A stretch of DNA of 64,000 nt, from assembly GCF_027244095.1 (NCBI RefSeq), contig NC_069670.1:19147820-19211819 (forward strand), written 5' to 3'. Shown here one piece after another: positions 42,099 to 54,683 of the stretch. The notes below the pieces were generated by a model. That model was not told the origin of the DNA. It searched no databases and saw only the letters and a list, made by a program, of their open reading frames with translations. Every line of letters begins with the position of its first letter. Within the stretch, counting starts at the first letter, position 1. The DNA comes from Hemicordylus capensis. Lineage: Eukaryota > Chordata > Lepidosauria > Squamata > Cordylidae. A program made the position numbers and the translations under genes.

Positions 42099-42868
42099 CC
42101 TGAAGTCCCTGCGAGTTATTGGGGAACAGTTCACACACAAGAAAAATACAATAAAATAAAAGCACCACACATGCTTCCCAGTTCTTACTCAGACCTTCTC
42201 GGTTGCAAAACAACTTGAACATAAGTGCATTTATGAATGAATGAATGAATGAATGAATGAATATAATATTGTTTGTTCCAGGAGTTTTTGTAATTTTCTG
42301 CCATGAAACAAGCCACTTATAGTTTTTGTTTTTAAAACCAGCACATTTAGCAAGCTGTTTTAAATTAAATACTCAAAGACTTCTCAGTCTCCCCCCCACC
42401 CTATATCAAGGCCCTATGGCAAGCAGATCCCTATATAGGGGGGGGGCACAAAAAGGAGTTCACATTCTACCTGGCAAATGCTGGGCGGGCGGGCAGAGGG
42501 TCTGCTGCAGGGAGCTATGGGGGCCACTCTGCCTACCTGCCTCCTTCCTTGCTTGGGGCCCCCCTGCAAGCCTACTCCAGTTCAGGCTTCACGGAGGCCT
42601 ACACGGAGGCCTCCCTGGAAGCCCCGCCCACCCGCCTAGCTGAGAGGCGGGGAGAGAAGAAGAGCTCTTTGCAGGCAGCAAAGGTGGTGGGAAAAGCATC
42701 CTGAAAGGGGCTCTGCTTCGTGTCTCCCAGGGCAGAATTCTGGCCCCAGCAACAGGTTCTGAAGCTGCCCTGCCTGGCGGTGACTCCTGCTCAAGGCAGA
42801 GCCCAGTCGGCTCTCCAAGTCACTTTCCCAGGGACCACGAGGGAACTGGGCCACCACAGTGATCTTAC

Positions 42869-42951
42869 CTCCTTTCCTTACTGTATTGAATCTCCTCGAT
42901 GTCTGTGCTGATGAGTAAAATGCTCACTTCAAGCTCATTTAGCAATTTAAC
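42869..42951 (-). CDS. Candidate orphan exon (copy 1)
   Basis: Between CTGTTTACAG and GGAG/GTAAGA the minus strand has an 83-base open segment, VKLLNELEVSILLISTDIEE and on, amphipathic and helix-like. Copy 2 keeps the frame and both splice sites (63057-63139) with one change, Gln to Leu. A second weaker candidate with a GTGAGT donor lies upstream at 43975-44080. I cannot name the gene; the rest may lie outside the window. Confidence 0.35.
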
Positions 42952-43159
42952 CTGTAAACAGGGGAAGACCATTCATTAGGCAAAGGGAGACAAATGTTTC
43001 CTGGCCCACAGCCTCTGAGGGGCCCCCAAGGCCCCCCCACCTTGTCCTGTCTCTTCTCCCCATTTCTCTTTTCCTTCTTCTGTTGCTGCTGCAGCAGCAA
43101 AGTGATCCAATATCCACTTCCAGGGGGGTGACTAGGGAAAATGGCGCCTGGGGCAAGCA

Positions 43160-43561
43160 CAGAGGCGTAACTATAGGGGGGGCAGGGGGGGCACGTGCCC
43201 CGGGCGCTATATTTTCTGGTCACATGGGGGGCGCCGCCATGACAAAAAAAATTTTTTTTAAATTTTTTTTAAAAATTTTGTTAATACAAATGTTTCCTGC
43301 TCAGTGCAGCAGCGCTGCAGCAGTCAAGGGAGCACGTCGGCACCCCCTCCCCCACGAGCGGTCCCTTCCACGCCGCCCGCGCCCCCCCCCCATTGTTTTG
43401 CTGGTGCCTGGTGGCCAGTCAGTGGCCTGGCTTGGCGGCGGCGGCGGCGGGCACTTGTGAGGAAAAACCTAAGTATAATGTAGTATGTTGGGGGTGGGGG
43501 GGGGCGGGGGGCGCCATTTCAGTGCTTGCCCCGGGCGCCGTTTTCCCTAGTTACGCCTCTG
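43160..43561. mobile_element. hAT-type element present only in copy 1
   Basis: 402 bases with termini cagaggcgtaacta and tagttacgcctctg, flanked by ggcaagca on both sides (43152-43159 and 43562-43569). Copy 2 has a single ggcaagca at 63340-63347 and nothing inserted. Confidence 0.9.
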
Positions 43562-44320
43562 GGCAAGCACTGAAATAGCGCCCCCCCCCCCCCGCCACAC
43601 ACAGCCCCCATCCAAACATCTGACGCATCTTTCCGAAAACTTGTCTTTTACCATAATATTCGCTCAAAGATACAAAAATACAAAAAATGCAAGTGTGTGC
43701 CTAGGATTGTAGTCTTAAACCATCTCCACTCATCTTCTACAGTGTTAAAATTAGCAGTAAGAAGAAACCAGCTGCTTAAGACGTTCTAGAGGGGAAAATA
43801 TATCACCACTTCCCCGTCATGAGTAGAGAATACATGGGCCCTTTCTGCCCAGTGCCATTCTGTTCCTGAGATGTTCCTTCCATTGTGAAGGGGCCAGGCA
43901 GGGAGTTGTGAAAATTCAGAAAGATTTGGATTCAGTGTTGGAGGGTCATCACTTCTCTGTTGCTTCGGACTCACCAAGGCCACTGAATAGAAATTAGCCA
44001 TGAGTGCCCTAGGCTGAAGTGTAATTTCAGGAGGAGCCGACTCATTCTCCACTCTGATGGTTCACCTGGTGGTGATTTGGCTAAGGAGAAGTCATGATCT
44101 CACTAGTCACAACCAGAGAATCAGGGAAGCTGCTGTTCTTTGCAGGGGTTCTCAACTTGGGGTCCCCAGACATGATTGGACGACTGCACTCTGAGCAGAC
44201 TCACTCACTGAAACGGAGAGGATGCCAATCGAGTGACATTACACAGGCAGGAGTCAGGCAGCAGCAACAGCAAGAGGGAGTGCTGGAGTTTTGAAGCCCA
44301 GCTGCTGGCTGGAGGCTGCC

Positions 44321-44322
<2 letters not shown>

Positions 44323-44357
<35 letters not shown>
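44323..44357. repeat. (GATT)n microsatellite
   Basis: About eight GATT units at the 3' end of the BovB-like element. Confidence 0.85.
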
Positions 44358-44870
44358 AAGTGCCGTCAAGTCGGTGTCAACTCTTAGCGACCACATAGAG
44401 AGTTTCTCTCCAGGATGATCTGTCTTCAGCTTGGCCTTGAAGGTCTCTCCGTGGTGCATTCATTGCTGTCGTGATCAAGTCCATCCACCTGGCTGCTGGT
44501 TGTCCTCTTCTTCTTTCTTTCTTTCTTCTTCTTTCCCCAGCATGATAGACTTCTCAAGGGAGCTGGGTCTTCTTTGCAGAATGTGTCCAAAGTATGATAG
44601 TTTGAGCCTGGTCATTTGTGCCTGGAGGGAAAATTCTCGCTTGATTTGTTCTAGGATCCATTGGTGTGTTTTCCTGGCTGTCCAGGGTCTCCTCAAAAGT
44701 CTTCTCCAGCACCCAAGTTCAAAAGCATCAATACGTTTTCTATCCTGCGTCTTCAAAGTCCAGCTTTCGCATCCATAGAGTGTCCCGGGGAAAACCATTG
44801 GCCGAACTATTCTAATCTTTGTAGGTGTAGACACATCACGGCATCAATATAACCAAGTCTTCCATTGCAG
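44335..44870 (-). mobile_element. BovB/RTE-type LINE, 3' part
   Basis: Minus-strand translation gives RIVRPMVFPGTLYGCESWTL, then RIDAFELGCWRRLLR, PWTARKTHQ and LKLSYFGHI, the signature end of the BovB/RTE ORF. It ends in a (GATT)n-type tail. Only the C-terminal part is present. Confidence 0.8.
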
Positions 44871-45429
44871 CCTAGCAAGTGCTAGTCTGCGATGTATTTC
44901 TTGACTGCTGGATCCTTTACTGGACTCTTACACACTCTTATTATATTAGAGCAAATTGTCCTAAAACCAAGGGTTGTTTTTTTTTTTAAGTTACCATCCA
45001 AATTCTGTCTTTCCTTATGCCCTCTTTGATCTTCAAAAATGCTATGTGTGCTTTCTTAAAAGGAACATTTTTATTTATTTATTTTTACTTATTTAATACA
45101 TTTATATACCGCCCCAAACACAAGTTCTCTGGATCTAGCTATTGGATTCAAAATGCTGTTACCCACATTTGGGCAAGGTTTAGATATGCTTCTAAATAAG
45201 TAAACGTCCAGCTGTTCAGCTGTGGGGGATGGAGGCGGTGGTTACCATACATCAGTTTTGCTACATCCATTGGGGCAGTATAAATAAAATTTCACATCTG
45301 GAGCTCTTGGCAGTAGTCGAAAACACTGCGTAATCTCTGCCTCTCTGCAATCTCACAAACTGCTTTTGAAAAATATGACCCTCAGCCAGTGGCGAAGTGT
45401 ACAAATTTGGCCCCTCTAAACCAGAAGGG
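44871..45429. other. No gene seen; repeat debris
   Basis: Includes a (TTTA)-rich run near 45070-45105 and, from 45365, the ccctcagccagtggcgaagt text shared with 440-490 and 37480-37510. Confidence 0.35.
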
Positions 45430-45880
45430 AGCGTTCTCACTGGTGCAGTTTAATACAATACAATACAATACAATACAATACAATGAATATTTCTATACCG
45501 CTTTTCAGCTCAAATTTCCAGAGCAGTTTACACAGAAATCAATCAATAAATAAAATGGCTCCCTGTCCCCAAAGGGATCACAATCTTTTAAAATGACATA
45601 AGATGGACACCAGCAACAGCCACTGGAGGGATGCTGTGCTGGGGATGGAGAGGGCCAGTTGCTCTCCCCCTACTCAAGAAAGAGAAGCCTCGCTTTTAAA
45701 AGGTGCCTCTTTGCTCACTCAGCAGGGTGCCCTGTAATGCCCTGCCTTCTGCCATTCTGGATGGTGGATTTAAGAGAATACTGCTCAGGATCTGGCTCTG
45801 TCCATGCAGTTCAGGCAAGATCAAGTCTGAGCTTGTGGCTCAGGTTCCACAGTCTGGTTCTAGTCTTGCGAGAGAGGGAG
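45430..45880 (-). repeat. SINE-like repeat and flank, inverted copy of the window start
   Basis: Reverse complement of about 1-440: the SINE-like unit lies at 45430-45700, followed by the ctcaggttccacagtctggt flank that opens the window. An (ATACA)n tract is at 45450-45482. Confidence 0.65.
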
Positions 45881-46640
45881 AAGAAATTCTTCCTATCCAT
45901 CTTCTCCACACCATCCATCATTTTACAGACCTCTCTCCTGTCCAGGGGCGTAACTATAATAGGGCAAAGGGAGACAGTTGTCTGGGGGCCCACTGCCTTG
46001 GGGGGCACCCCAGAGGCAAGTCACATGACTGATTCCCCCACCCACGTACCCACCCGGGCTTCCTTCAGTTGTATTCATCCTCTGAATTTGATGTGAGTGT
46101 TAAGTCCTGGAGCTACCAGAACAGCATGTCTTTCTCTAGTACCATTAAATGACTTGCATCGTCCACAATTACAAAACCTTTAAAAAAATGATTTAGGAAT
46201 ATGTTCTATTGTGGCGCATAGGGGATATGGATAGATAGATAGATATTTTACTATGCTTTTTGTTATCACTATTCAGTCTCATTTAAGGTTTCTTTACTTC
46301 ATGAGCTGAGCTTCTGTGGGAGGGGGCCCATTTTAAAATCTTGTCTCTGGGCCCACTCCAACCTTGCTACGCCCCTGCTCCTGTCTCCCCGTTGTTGCCT
46401 CTTTTCCAGACTAAAAAGCCCCAGATGCTGTAGCTTTGCCTCCTAAGGAAGGTGCTCCAGGCCCCTGATCATCTGGGTTGCCCTCTACTGCACCTTCTCC
46501 AGTTCGACAATGTCCCCTGGAAGATACCAGAACTGGACAGACAACTGCAAAGGGAGCCTCACCATTGACTTGTAGAAAGAATAACAATAATAGCAGTTGT
46601 CTCTTCAGTCCCCTTCCTAATGACCCTAATGGTGAAAATG
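45880..46640 (-). mobile_element. CR1 LINE 3' fragment (copy 2), split by an hAT element
   Basis: Same CR1 3' text as 27446-27720 but extending further left (gaagaaattcttcctatcca), with the hAT element 45943-46377 inserted in it. Confidence 0.65.
45943..46377. mobile_element. hAT-type element at the left edge of copy 2
   Basis: 435 bases from caggggcgtaactat to cttgctacgcccctg, flanked by ctcctgtc on both sides (45935-45942 and 46378-46385). The site is unoccupied in copy 1 (27452-27459). No transposase is encoded. Confidence 0.9.
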
Positions 46641-47589
46641 GGTGTGTAAATATTTGTTGTAGTAGTATCCTTGGAGGTGGATTCCGGCCAAGGAGTGACC
46701 CTTCTAGTGGGAATGGAGGACTAGAAACACATTTGGAAGAAGACCCCCCCTGTCATTCCCGAAATGTTGGAGGGTGTGTTTTTCCGGAAGCATCACGGCC
46801 GGTGACATGATGTCACTCTGGATGGTGTAGGGAGATCCACCTGTATACGGAGTCCTCTTTGGAAGAGACGCTGCTCTAGGAAGGAGCCTGTTGTATTTGG
46901 TACTCCGAAAGGGAGGTGTCCTTGGGGACTCTGGAGTTCACAGCAGCAAAGAAGGGAGTTCTGGGCACTTTCCAGATTTCATGCTGTTCAGCAGTAAAAT
47001 GCTTCCACCTGGCAGGATTGTTTTGGAAACGTAAATAGCTTGTGCAACCCTCCTACAATGGGAACATACAGCTTTTCTCTTCTTTTTTTTGAATGTTCAT
47101 GCAATGTTGTAGGACTAAAATGCAAGGATAAAATCCAAAAGAAGGCATCAGAAATGTCAATGGCACCTTGCTTGGCAGAGCAGGGACTGCCAGGTGGAAA
47201 CACAGGCAGCAGACTGAATGGACATGTAGTGACACTGTTGTAGTGTGTCCTCTGGAAAGTGCCCTGGAGGTGGGAAGGGTCTCCCAGAAGGGATTTGGGA
47301 CAGTGTCCCTCTAGCCAGAGTGGGGCCTCTTGGAGGAAGGGAAAGATCCCCGGAAGAACTGCAGGTGCCCCAAAGTTCCAAGGAGGGCCCTCGACTCCAG
47401 AGGACCAGTGGCCATTGAGTTGGCCGTTAGCTGGTGATGAGCCCCCTTTGTGACATCACCCGTCGCTATGGGGTCCTGGGGCAGGAATCCTGGCTGGCTC
47501 CTCTGAATGAATGTGAGAGTGGAAGAGAGCGGGTGTCTGAGAGAGCGTCTGTGGCAGCGAAAGTTATTTAGAGAGAGATTGGGCGCGAT

Positions 47590-47624
<35 letters not shown>

Positions 47625-48328
47625 TTGAGTAGAGAGTAGAGGAAGGATAGCGAAGCGATTTGAGGCGGGGATTTGTTTGGGATAGGGAGCGGGGAGGCGG
47701 TTGGGGTTGGTTTTAGCTTCTGTTAGCTTTTAGATTTTGCTTTTCTGATAGAGTTAGGTTTAGTTAGATTGTAGTTAGATTGAGTTAGGTTTCTTGGGTT
47801 TGACAATATTCTTTGGAGAGGGAGGGATTGGGAGGGGGTTGGGGTTTGTCTTGTTTTTGTTTGGGGAGTTGTTGTTTTTTGCTGTTTTATTTGAGTTAGA
47901 TTGAGTTAGGTGTTAGTGTTAGTGTAGGAATCTTTCATCGTCGAGGAACAGCGATCCTGCTTATTATGTAAGTATTGATTTAATTTTTCCATTCCATGTC
48001 ATTTATAAATATTCCATGTCATTTATTTATATCTGCTGAAAGTGTGTTTTAGTTTTTCATGTAAATGTATTGTACTATTTGGTCAAAGACCGTAAATAAA
48101 TACATTCAATTCAATACCCTGATCTCCAGGCATTGCATGTTGGGCGATGTAATTTTTATCCCCCAGCTAATTAGCAGAGCACTGAAGAAGCAAAACCATC
48201 CAGTTAACAGTGTTGTTTGTAGAATTTAGTTCTTGCGGCTATTTATAGAAGACACGGGAGATTCTTGTAGAATAAAAGACGAAGTCAGTTGATTGGTGAA
48301 GTACACCTTTGGAGAGGAAAGACCTAAT
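46641..48328. other. Unassigned stretch with C-poor tract (copy 2)
   Basis: Counterpart of 27721-29399. The C-poor part is at about 47570-47940. No exon was seen. Confidence 0.4.
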
Positions 48329-48329
48329 C

Positions 48330-49617
48330 CTCCATCTAAAGATCTACATAAGGAATAGGTAGGGAGAGAGAGAGGTTTCCATCTGCTCTCTAAGAGGAAA
48401 GGAAGGGATTCTGAGACTCAACAGGAAATAGCAGAGGAGTCGTATCAGGTTCCTGAAGAACATCTCAGTAATATTAACAACTTAGTATTGATATTTGAAT
48501 TTATTAAGAGTTCTAAATCTCTTATCAATCCATCCTTAAGAGCCACTTTTAAGATCTGGAGAAAATGGCATAAAATTCCTACCTCCATATCCCCCCTTGT
48601 TATCCATTTGTAGTCATCCTACATTTCCAGCTTTAGACTCACCTTCTCGATTTCTTGGTGGTTTTGGAGGTATTGCAAATAGATTAAAGGATTTTTATTA
48701 TTTGGATAAGCCAATTGATTTCAAAACTATTCTGGAGAAGTTCATGAATAAGCATTACTATTGGTTAAATTTTCTTCTGTTTCAGTCCTTTATTTTACAT
48801 CCTGATATCGTTAAGCAGGCTAAGAGGAATTTGACTATGTTTGAGGAATTAATATTGAAGGCTTCATAAATTTCTAAGGGATTTATTTCTAGATTATACG
48901 AGATTCTAATAATTCAAACAGCTGATCCATTAATTGGCCTTAGGTTGGCCTGGGGAAATGGCCTACAACAAACTATTAGCGACTCACAATGGAATTGAAT
49001 ACTGAAATGGAAGCTGGTGTTTTCTACCTCTTCCCGACTTAGAGAGAATTTTGTGAAGCTCTTTCACAGGTGGCATTTGACCCCTTCCAGATTATCCCAC
49101 ATTCATAAGAGTTGGTCCCCGCTATGCTGGAACGGCTGTGGAAATAGGGGAACATACTTCCATTTATGGTGGTCTTGTCCCCGTATTTTCTTCTTTTGGA
49201 CAGAGGAATTTTTAGAAATGGGTACAATTACACAACAGAGGTTAGATATGAGAGCAGAGTTGGCTCTATTAAATGTATTTTTGGGAGCTAATTTGGCACT
49301 ATTATCTAAGGATCTTATAGTTTTCATGTTAACTGCAGCTAGATTATCCATTGCCCAATACTGGAAGCATAAAACCATGTCTTTGACATCTTGGTATCAG
49401 TCTATGTGGCATATTGCCCTATCTGAAAAATTGACCCATCTTATTGGTCTTTTTTCATGATATGGTCGGATTTTATTGTGTTCACAAATCAAGATAATTT
49501 CAGTCATTCTCCTCCATCTAATGATTTACATCTCTGGAAGGATGGTTAATGGATGTCATTATGTATCAGTTTTACTATTCATGTTGACGTATTGTCTGAT
49601 TAAATAAAAATTTAAAA
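48330..49617 (+). mobile_element. L1 LINE, 3' half (copy 2)
   Basis: Counterpart of 29400-30689, with the same ORF2 C-terminal motif and the same inherited stop after LILKAS. The two copies differ by only a few bases (e.g. IALYW against IAQYW). Confidence 0.8.
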
Positions 49618-49958
49618 GGGGGAAGGGTCATAGAGTAGAGACAGGTTGAACCGTTTGAGGATACCCAAAGGTTGGTGCAAAAGGTCAATGCACTGAATCC
49701 CGTTTCCGAGACCCCTCCTCTGGGCAATGCCTTGGTTAATCCATCTGCCAGCATCTCTTCTGCTGGGCAGTGCTTCGACTGGACCACCCCTTTCTCTTGC
49801 AAGTCTCGACCATAGTGGTACTTGATAGGAACGTGCTGGGTTCGAGACCTGCTTTTCTCCATTTGGGAGATCTGGATACAACCTTGGTTATCCTCAAACA
49901 TCACTGTGGGCTTTGGTGCCTCAATTCCACAGTCCGATAGTAGTTGGAATGTGCTCCA
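49618..49958 (-). mobile_element. Fossil Ty1/copia-type fragment, RNase H region (copy 2)
   Basis: Counterpart of 30690-31030, carrying the same signatures. Broken remnant inherited with the duplication. Confidence 0.75.
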
Positions 49959-50039
49959 TGTGCTCCCTCTCGCCCCCCCCGCCCCATAAACATTCCTGCC
50001 CAAGGGCCTCGTCCTCACTGTCTTCCTGCTCTCTTCTAG

Positions 50040-52910
50040 GTTGCGCAGGATCCGAGGCTTCTTTTCCAGGAGGAGCAGTCGGGTGGCCCCCCTGGATGCC
50101 CCAGGGGAGCCCACAGCCTCCAAGCCAGCTGCCTGCCCCTGTTGGTGGTGCATCTGTGGGAGGAAGAACCGGGTGGCCCCTGCTCCCACCGTGCTGCCTC
50201 CCTCGCTGCCGCCAGTTGGGGAGAGCAGCGAGCCCGGGCCGTCAGCGCCCCCCGTGCAGGATGCTGGAGGTGAGGAGGAGCCCCTTTTGGGGGGGATGGT
50301 GGGGCAGAAGGACAGGGGGTGGCCCGGCTGGAAGGACAGCTCGCTCACGGTCCTGCCTTCTCCCTCTCTTCCCCACTCGGCAGCTTCCAGCCCCTGCCAT
50401 CTCATTCACGCCAGGCTGCAGAGGGTACATCAAGCCGGAACGTTGAAGGAAGGAGGCGGAGGGAAGGTAGGGAACCACCCTCACCCAGTACGGTCCCCGG
50501 GAAGCCCAGATCCTTGTCCAGGGTACCTGGAAACAGCGGGATGGCAGCCTCTCATCCAAGGGGGCCTGCCCGGTCCATTCCGGAGGAGGGAGGGGAAATC
50601 CTTCCCCACCTAACAGCCCCACGCTTGCCCCTTTCAGGAGCGGAGGGGCAGGATCGCTTTCCTGATGGCCCTGATCCAGGCCTGCCAGGAAGCCATCCGG
50701 AGGGGGGAGCAGCGCCTTCCGTTTTCGAAAGGGCTGGCCGCCCAGGCCGTGCTGGTGAGTGATTTGGGGCAGGGAACTCTGAGGCAAAGGGGTCGGCTGG
50801 CGGGAGGGGAGGCCTGGTTGGGGGCGAGCGGGGAGGAGGCAGCCGCCCTTGGAACAGGGTGAACCCCAGCCGGGAGAGGGGGCTAGGCGCTTCTGGGGCA
50901 GGAGAAGGGAAGCCCCCCCAAGGCCTCTGGGGTGACTCCCTCCTGCTCTCTGTTCCCTCCCAGGAGGAGATGGCCTACATCTGGGAGGACCCCGTGCCCC
51001 ACCACCTCTTCTCCCTCTGCACAGAGGCCATTGCCTCCTTAAGGTATGTGGAGGGCGGGACAGGGATCGGGGCCCAGATTAGGGTGCTGATACCTTCCCC
51101 CGCCTGTGCCAGTTTCTTCATGGCATTATCTCCCACCCCCCACCCTGGCTGGTTTTCTAATCTTTCTCCTTTTCTTTTGGCAGTTGGATGAAGCCCTGCT
51201 TGGGAGCCAAAATGGAGCAAAAGCTCATCTCAGAATCCATCTTCTGGATGAACCATATGATTGGAGGAGAGCCGGAGGAAGACCGAGAAGTAAATATCGA
51301 CACCTCTGGCTGGGCCTGTGCTCTCTTGGTAGGGGGGCCTGCATAAGACCCCCTCCCCAATGGAGACAGACAGACGCCTTGATCCCCCCCCATGAGGGAA
51401 GAGGACCGGCAGGGCTTTGGGGGGGGGACCCTGAGGAGGGGCCGGGAACCCCTCAGGCCAGCAGCAGCCACACTCTGGCTCTCTCTCTCTCTCCCCTTCA
51501 GAGCCCGTTTCTGCCCCCGCAGAGGTCCATGAGGAGGATGCTGGAAGCAATGCTCACTGAGAAGCCCACCCTGGCCCACCTCATCAGGATTGCTGAGGTA
51601 AGTTTGGGAGAGGGTGGTGCCCTCTCGAGAAAGAGAGACATCCTCTGGCCCAGTCTGGGGGTCAGCAGAGGGGTACCCTGCCCTACCCTGCTGGGCTTGG
51701 GTGGGGCATGTCAGTGGGAGAGGCCTCAGCTCCCTCCCGGTCAGCAGCGTCCACACATGCAGCCCCCTCCTGGCACCTGTGGGGCCGCCTCCCTCTCTGA
51801 GCGGCCAGGGGAGGGCAGCCCACAGGCAGGTCCCCGCCCTGAGGAGACCCCTTTTTCCCCACCTGGCTCACCTGACCCAGTGGGTGACCCCCCCAGGAGA
51901 CTCGCTTCTGGGCATTGGGGGACGCTTCCTTCCTGAGGCTGCCGCAGAGACATGGGAGAGAAGGGAGGGAAGCCCCCCCACCCCCTTGGTCTTCCGCCGT
52001 CTTGGCTCCCAGCTCTCAGCAGCCTGGCGTGGGGGCTGCTGGCCGGAGGATTCCGTCTAGGGCTGTGGCATTGGGCGGGGGGACTGTATGGACCCCAAAA
52101 GTAGCCACCGCCATATAACAGCCCCAAAAGTTCTGCTTTAAAAGTATGTATGGATTTTGGGAAATTATCGAGTCGATGGATGGGGGAAGTATGCAATACC
52201 TCTGAACACCTTGGAATAAAAAGACAAGAGGAAGAAAAACATTGAGTAAGCCATCTCATTTAACTGGAAAAGGCCATGTTTTTCCTTGTGACCTGTACTG
52301 ACTTCTTGAATGTGCCTTGTTCCCCTTGATGTGGTAAATGAGATGGCCTATTCCACGTTCTCTCTATCTTCTCTTTTTATTCCATGATGTTAGCATACTT
52401 CCACCAGCCATAGACTGGATATTTTCCCAGAGTGCAGGCATCCTTGGGAAGCATCACTTTTTAGCCGATGACATGGTGGTGGGCTCTTGTTTGGGGGGTC
52501 CATTCGCATCCTTGATGGAACTCACCCAGGTCCTCTCCAGCTTTTCATTCAAAGGGACTTTTTCGTCCAACAGGCCATAGACGCTGAGATTTTCAGCGAG
52601 GATGAGGAGGAGGCAGCCATGGCGGAGAATGTTGGATTCTTGCTCCTCAACATGGCCATTGGACCCCCCTTCTATTTTGAGGTAAGTCTCCCCCATGCTG
52701 GCCTGACTCCCCCTGGCTCCCCCATGGTGGCCTGGCACCCCCCAGCTCCCCCCTCCAGGATCCAGGGTCCCCAGAAGAGCTCTGAAGGGCCTTCTTTTCT
52801 CCCTCTCTCGACAGGCAGAGCAGATCAAGCCACTCCTGCCACTGGGCATTCGGAGGGTGGGCCGAACGACATCCAGGGCCAAGGGCGATGGGAGCCATTC
52901 CTCCGATTAA
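50040..52910 (+). CDS. MROH family gene, short form, copy 2
   Basis: Paralogue of 31112-33956. Exons are 50040-50269, 50384-50466, 50638-50754, 50964-51043, 51184-51289, 51502-51597, 52574-52681 and 52815-52910. All eight frames and all splice borders are kept. Coding differences are few: some are silent (GAA/GAG, TTG/TTA, CCA/CCG) and some change residues (the first Met of exon 3 is Ile here; an Ala in exon 1 is Gly). The last intron has about 32 extra bases, a local tandem copy of its C-rich text. The same caveats on start and truncation apply. Confidence 0.6.
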
Positions 52911-53843
52911 GGTAATGTCCATCCTGAAAGACATGGGGCCGTCAGAGCTCCCTCCCTGCTCTGGGCTTGGGGGGCTCCCCCTCTGTGACACCATGGGTCT
53001 CTGAGGAGCCCACGTCCTCCCTCCTCATGGCCCCCCAGAGCCTTCCCCAGAGCCAGCCCTGCACACCCCAATCCTGCCCCAGGGAAACATGGCGCTCCCT
53101 GAGGAAGGCCTTGAAGCCAAACTGCAGCTGGGGAAGCCATCTCTGTGGCTCCCCCTTGGGAAGACCCACCCACAAGCCGCCTCCTTTTCTTGGCGGCAGA
53201 CCCCTTTCCCTTTGCCCCTTTCCAAAGTCAAGCCGTGCTGTCACTCATTCTCTTGTCTTCGTTCCCAACTAGACGACCTCTTCGTGTGAGCGTTGGAATT
53301 TGAGGACAACAGAGAGCTACTGGCCGACCAAATTCAGCTGGGGAAGCCGTTTGGGAATTCCAGCCCGGAAGCCTCCTCCTTTCCCCGGGGGTGGGCAGGG
53401 CCCCTTTTGCAAACTAAGCCCTGCCCGTCTCCTCTCTCAACCAACAGACCTCTTCGAGCCAGGAGAGGACCTTGAGGGGAGCCAACATGGAGGTGAATGG
53501 CTGGAGTTTTCAGAGCTCCTCCAAAACACTTGTGTTTTTCCTGTCAGTGCCGATCTGCATACTTCCTCAAGTCAAACCGTTTGCAGATAAAAAGAGAACT
53601 CCAACTTGATTTACTACGACAATAGATAGAACTTTAATATGGGACGGAAAAAACGCTCGCGTGCATAGTATCGTGCCAGAGGGGATGGTAAAGCAAGTGG
53701 GACTGAACAACCATTCGGGACAGAAAAATGAGATACTGACTCAAATTTCCTCGAATGAAGGAGAAAAAAGGCATAATACTCCTTATGATTATATTGATCT
53801 AGCCCTTGACGGATCACAGAACACCCCAAAGACGTTACTAGAA

Positions 53844-54683
53844 ATTGCAGGACTTGGTGAGCCTCCAGAAAACCTCTGATGAACCTCAGTCAAGGATTAA
53901 TTTTTTAGAACCACAAGCTTTCGCTGATCTTGCTGAGCTCTCTATGGACCATGACTCAGTGGCGGACCTGCAAAACCAAGGTCCAATACACAATAACCAA
54001 CTCTTGACTGACCATGTGAGAGTAGCCCTGTATGAAAATGCTCAATTGAAGGAAAATAGCTGGAGGGGGATACTAACTGACCCTCATTTGGATAACATCA
54101 CAGCTCTACTGACACCTACAGTAAGGACAATTCCTCGCCAAAGAGAGATGCCCAGACTAGGTTGGGTAAAGATACTTTTAGTGTAAACAGCTTCCTAGAG
54201 CAAGAGATCAAGCGACTCCCTGATATAGACACAGTCTCATCGAGGACAATAACTCCGCTGGACAATGAGTGCTGCAATAGATCTTTGCAGAGAACATCTG
54301 AAATCATGGGACAGATCCAGGGACCTACCCCGTCTGAACAGGGAAACATGCTGCTTGTAGATTGACATTCAAAGCCTTTTAACCAGGTTGCAACACTTGT
54401 GTGGAATGTGGCTGGCTTAAGGTCTAAAATTACAGACCCTGATTTTATGTCCTTTATCACCAAGCACGAGAGATTGATAATGCAGGGAACTTGGTGGACA
54501 GAAGATATTACTCTTCCTGGTTGTATATCGATTTCATTAAATACGGGAAGAACTGCATGCAGAGGCAGACCGAGTGGTGGCTTGCCAGTCTTGGCCTCCA
54601 CAGCTCTGACTTCACAACTGTCCCTGCTTACTAGGACCTTACTAGGAGAGGACCTGGATTTTGGTGACGTTCTCCAGGAGTAG
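53844..54683 (+). mobile_element. LINE endonuclease fragment (copy 2)
   Basis: Counterpart of 34890-35725. The endonuclease part is open here from 54399 to 54683, including a QGTWW-type block where copy 1 lacks four bases. No reverse transcriptase part follows. Confidence 0.5.

Larger units (their letters stand above)
27446..44210 (+). repeat. Segmental duplication, copy 1
   Basis: This stretch aligns in order and orientation with 46386-64000. The offset starts at 18928 (e.g. exon starts 31112 and 50040), rises to 18958 near 36 kb and to about 20.2 kb after 40 kb because copy 2 carries about 1.3-1.5 kb absent here, then drops to 19790 after an hAT element present only here. Similarity includes introns and dead repeats and is very high by eye. 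Confidence 0.9.

Noticed and set aside
44323-44357. A CRISPR-like direct repeat array
   Set aside because: It is a plain (GATT)n run at a LINE 3' end, with no spacers and in a vertebrate genome.
27446-46385. A single giant composite transposon spanning one duplicate
   Set aside because: The borders lack shared terminal repeats or target duplications. The content is a chain of unrelated dead repeats and gene exons, which fits a segmental duplication better.
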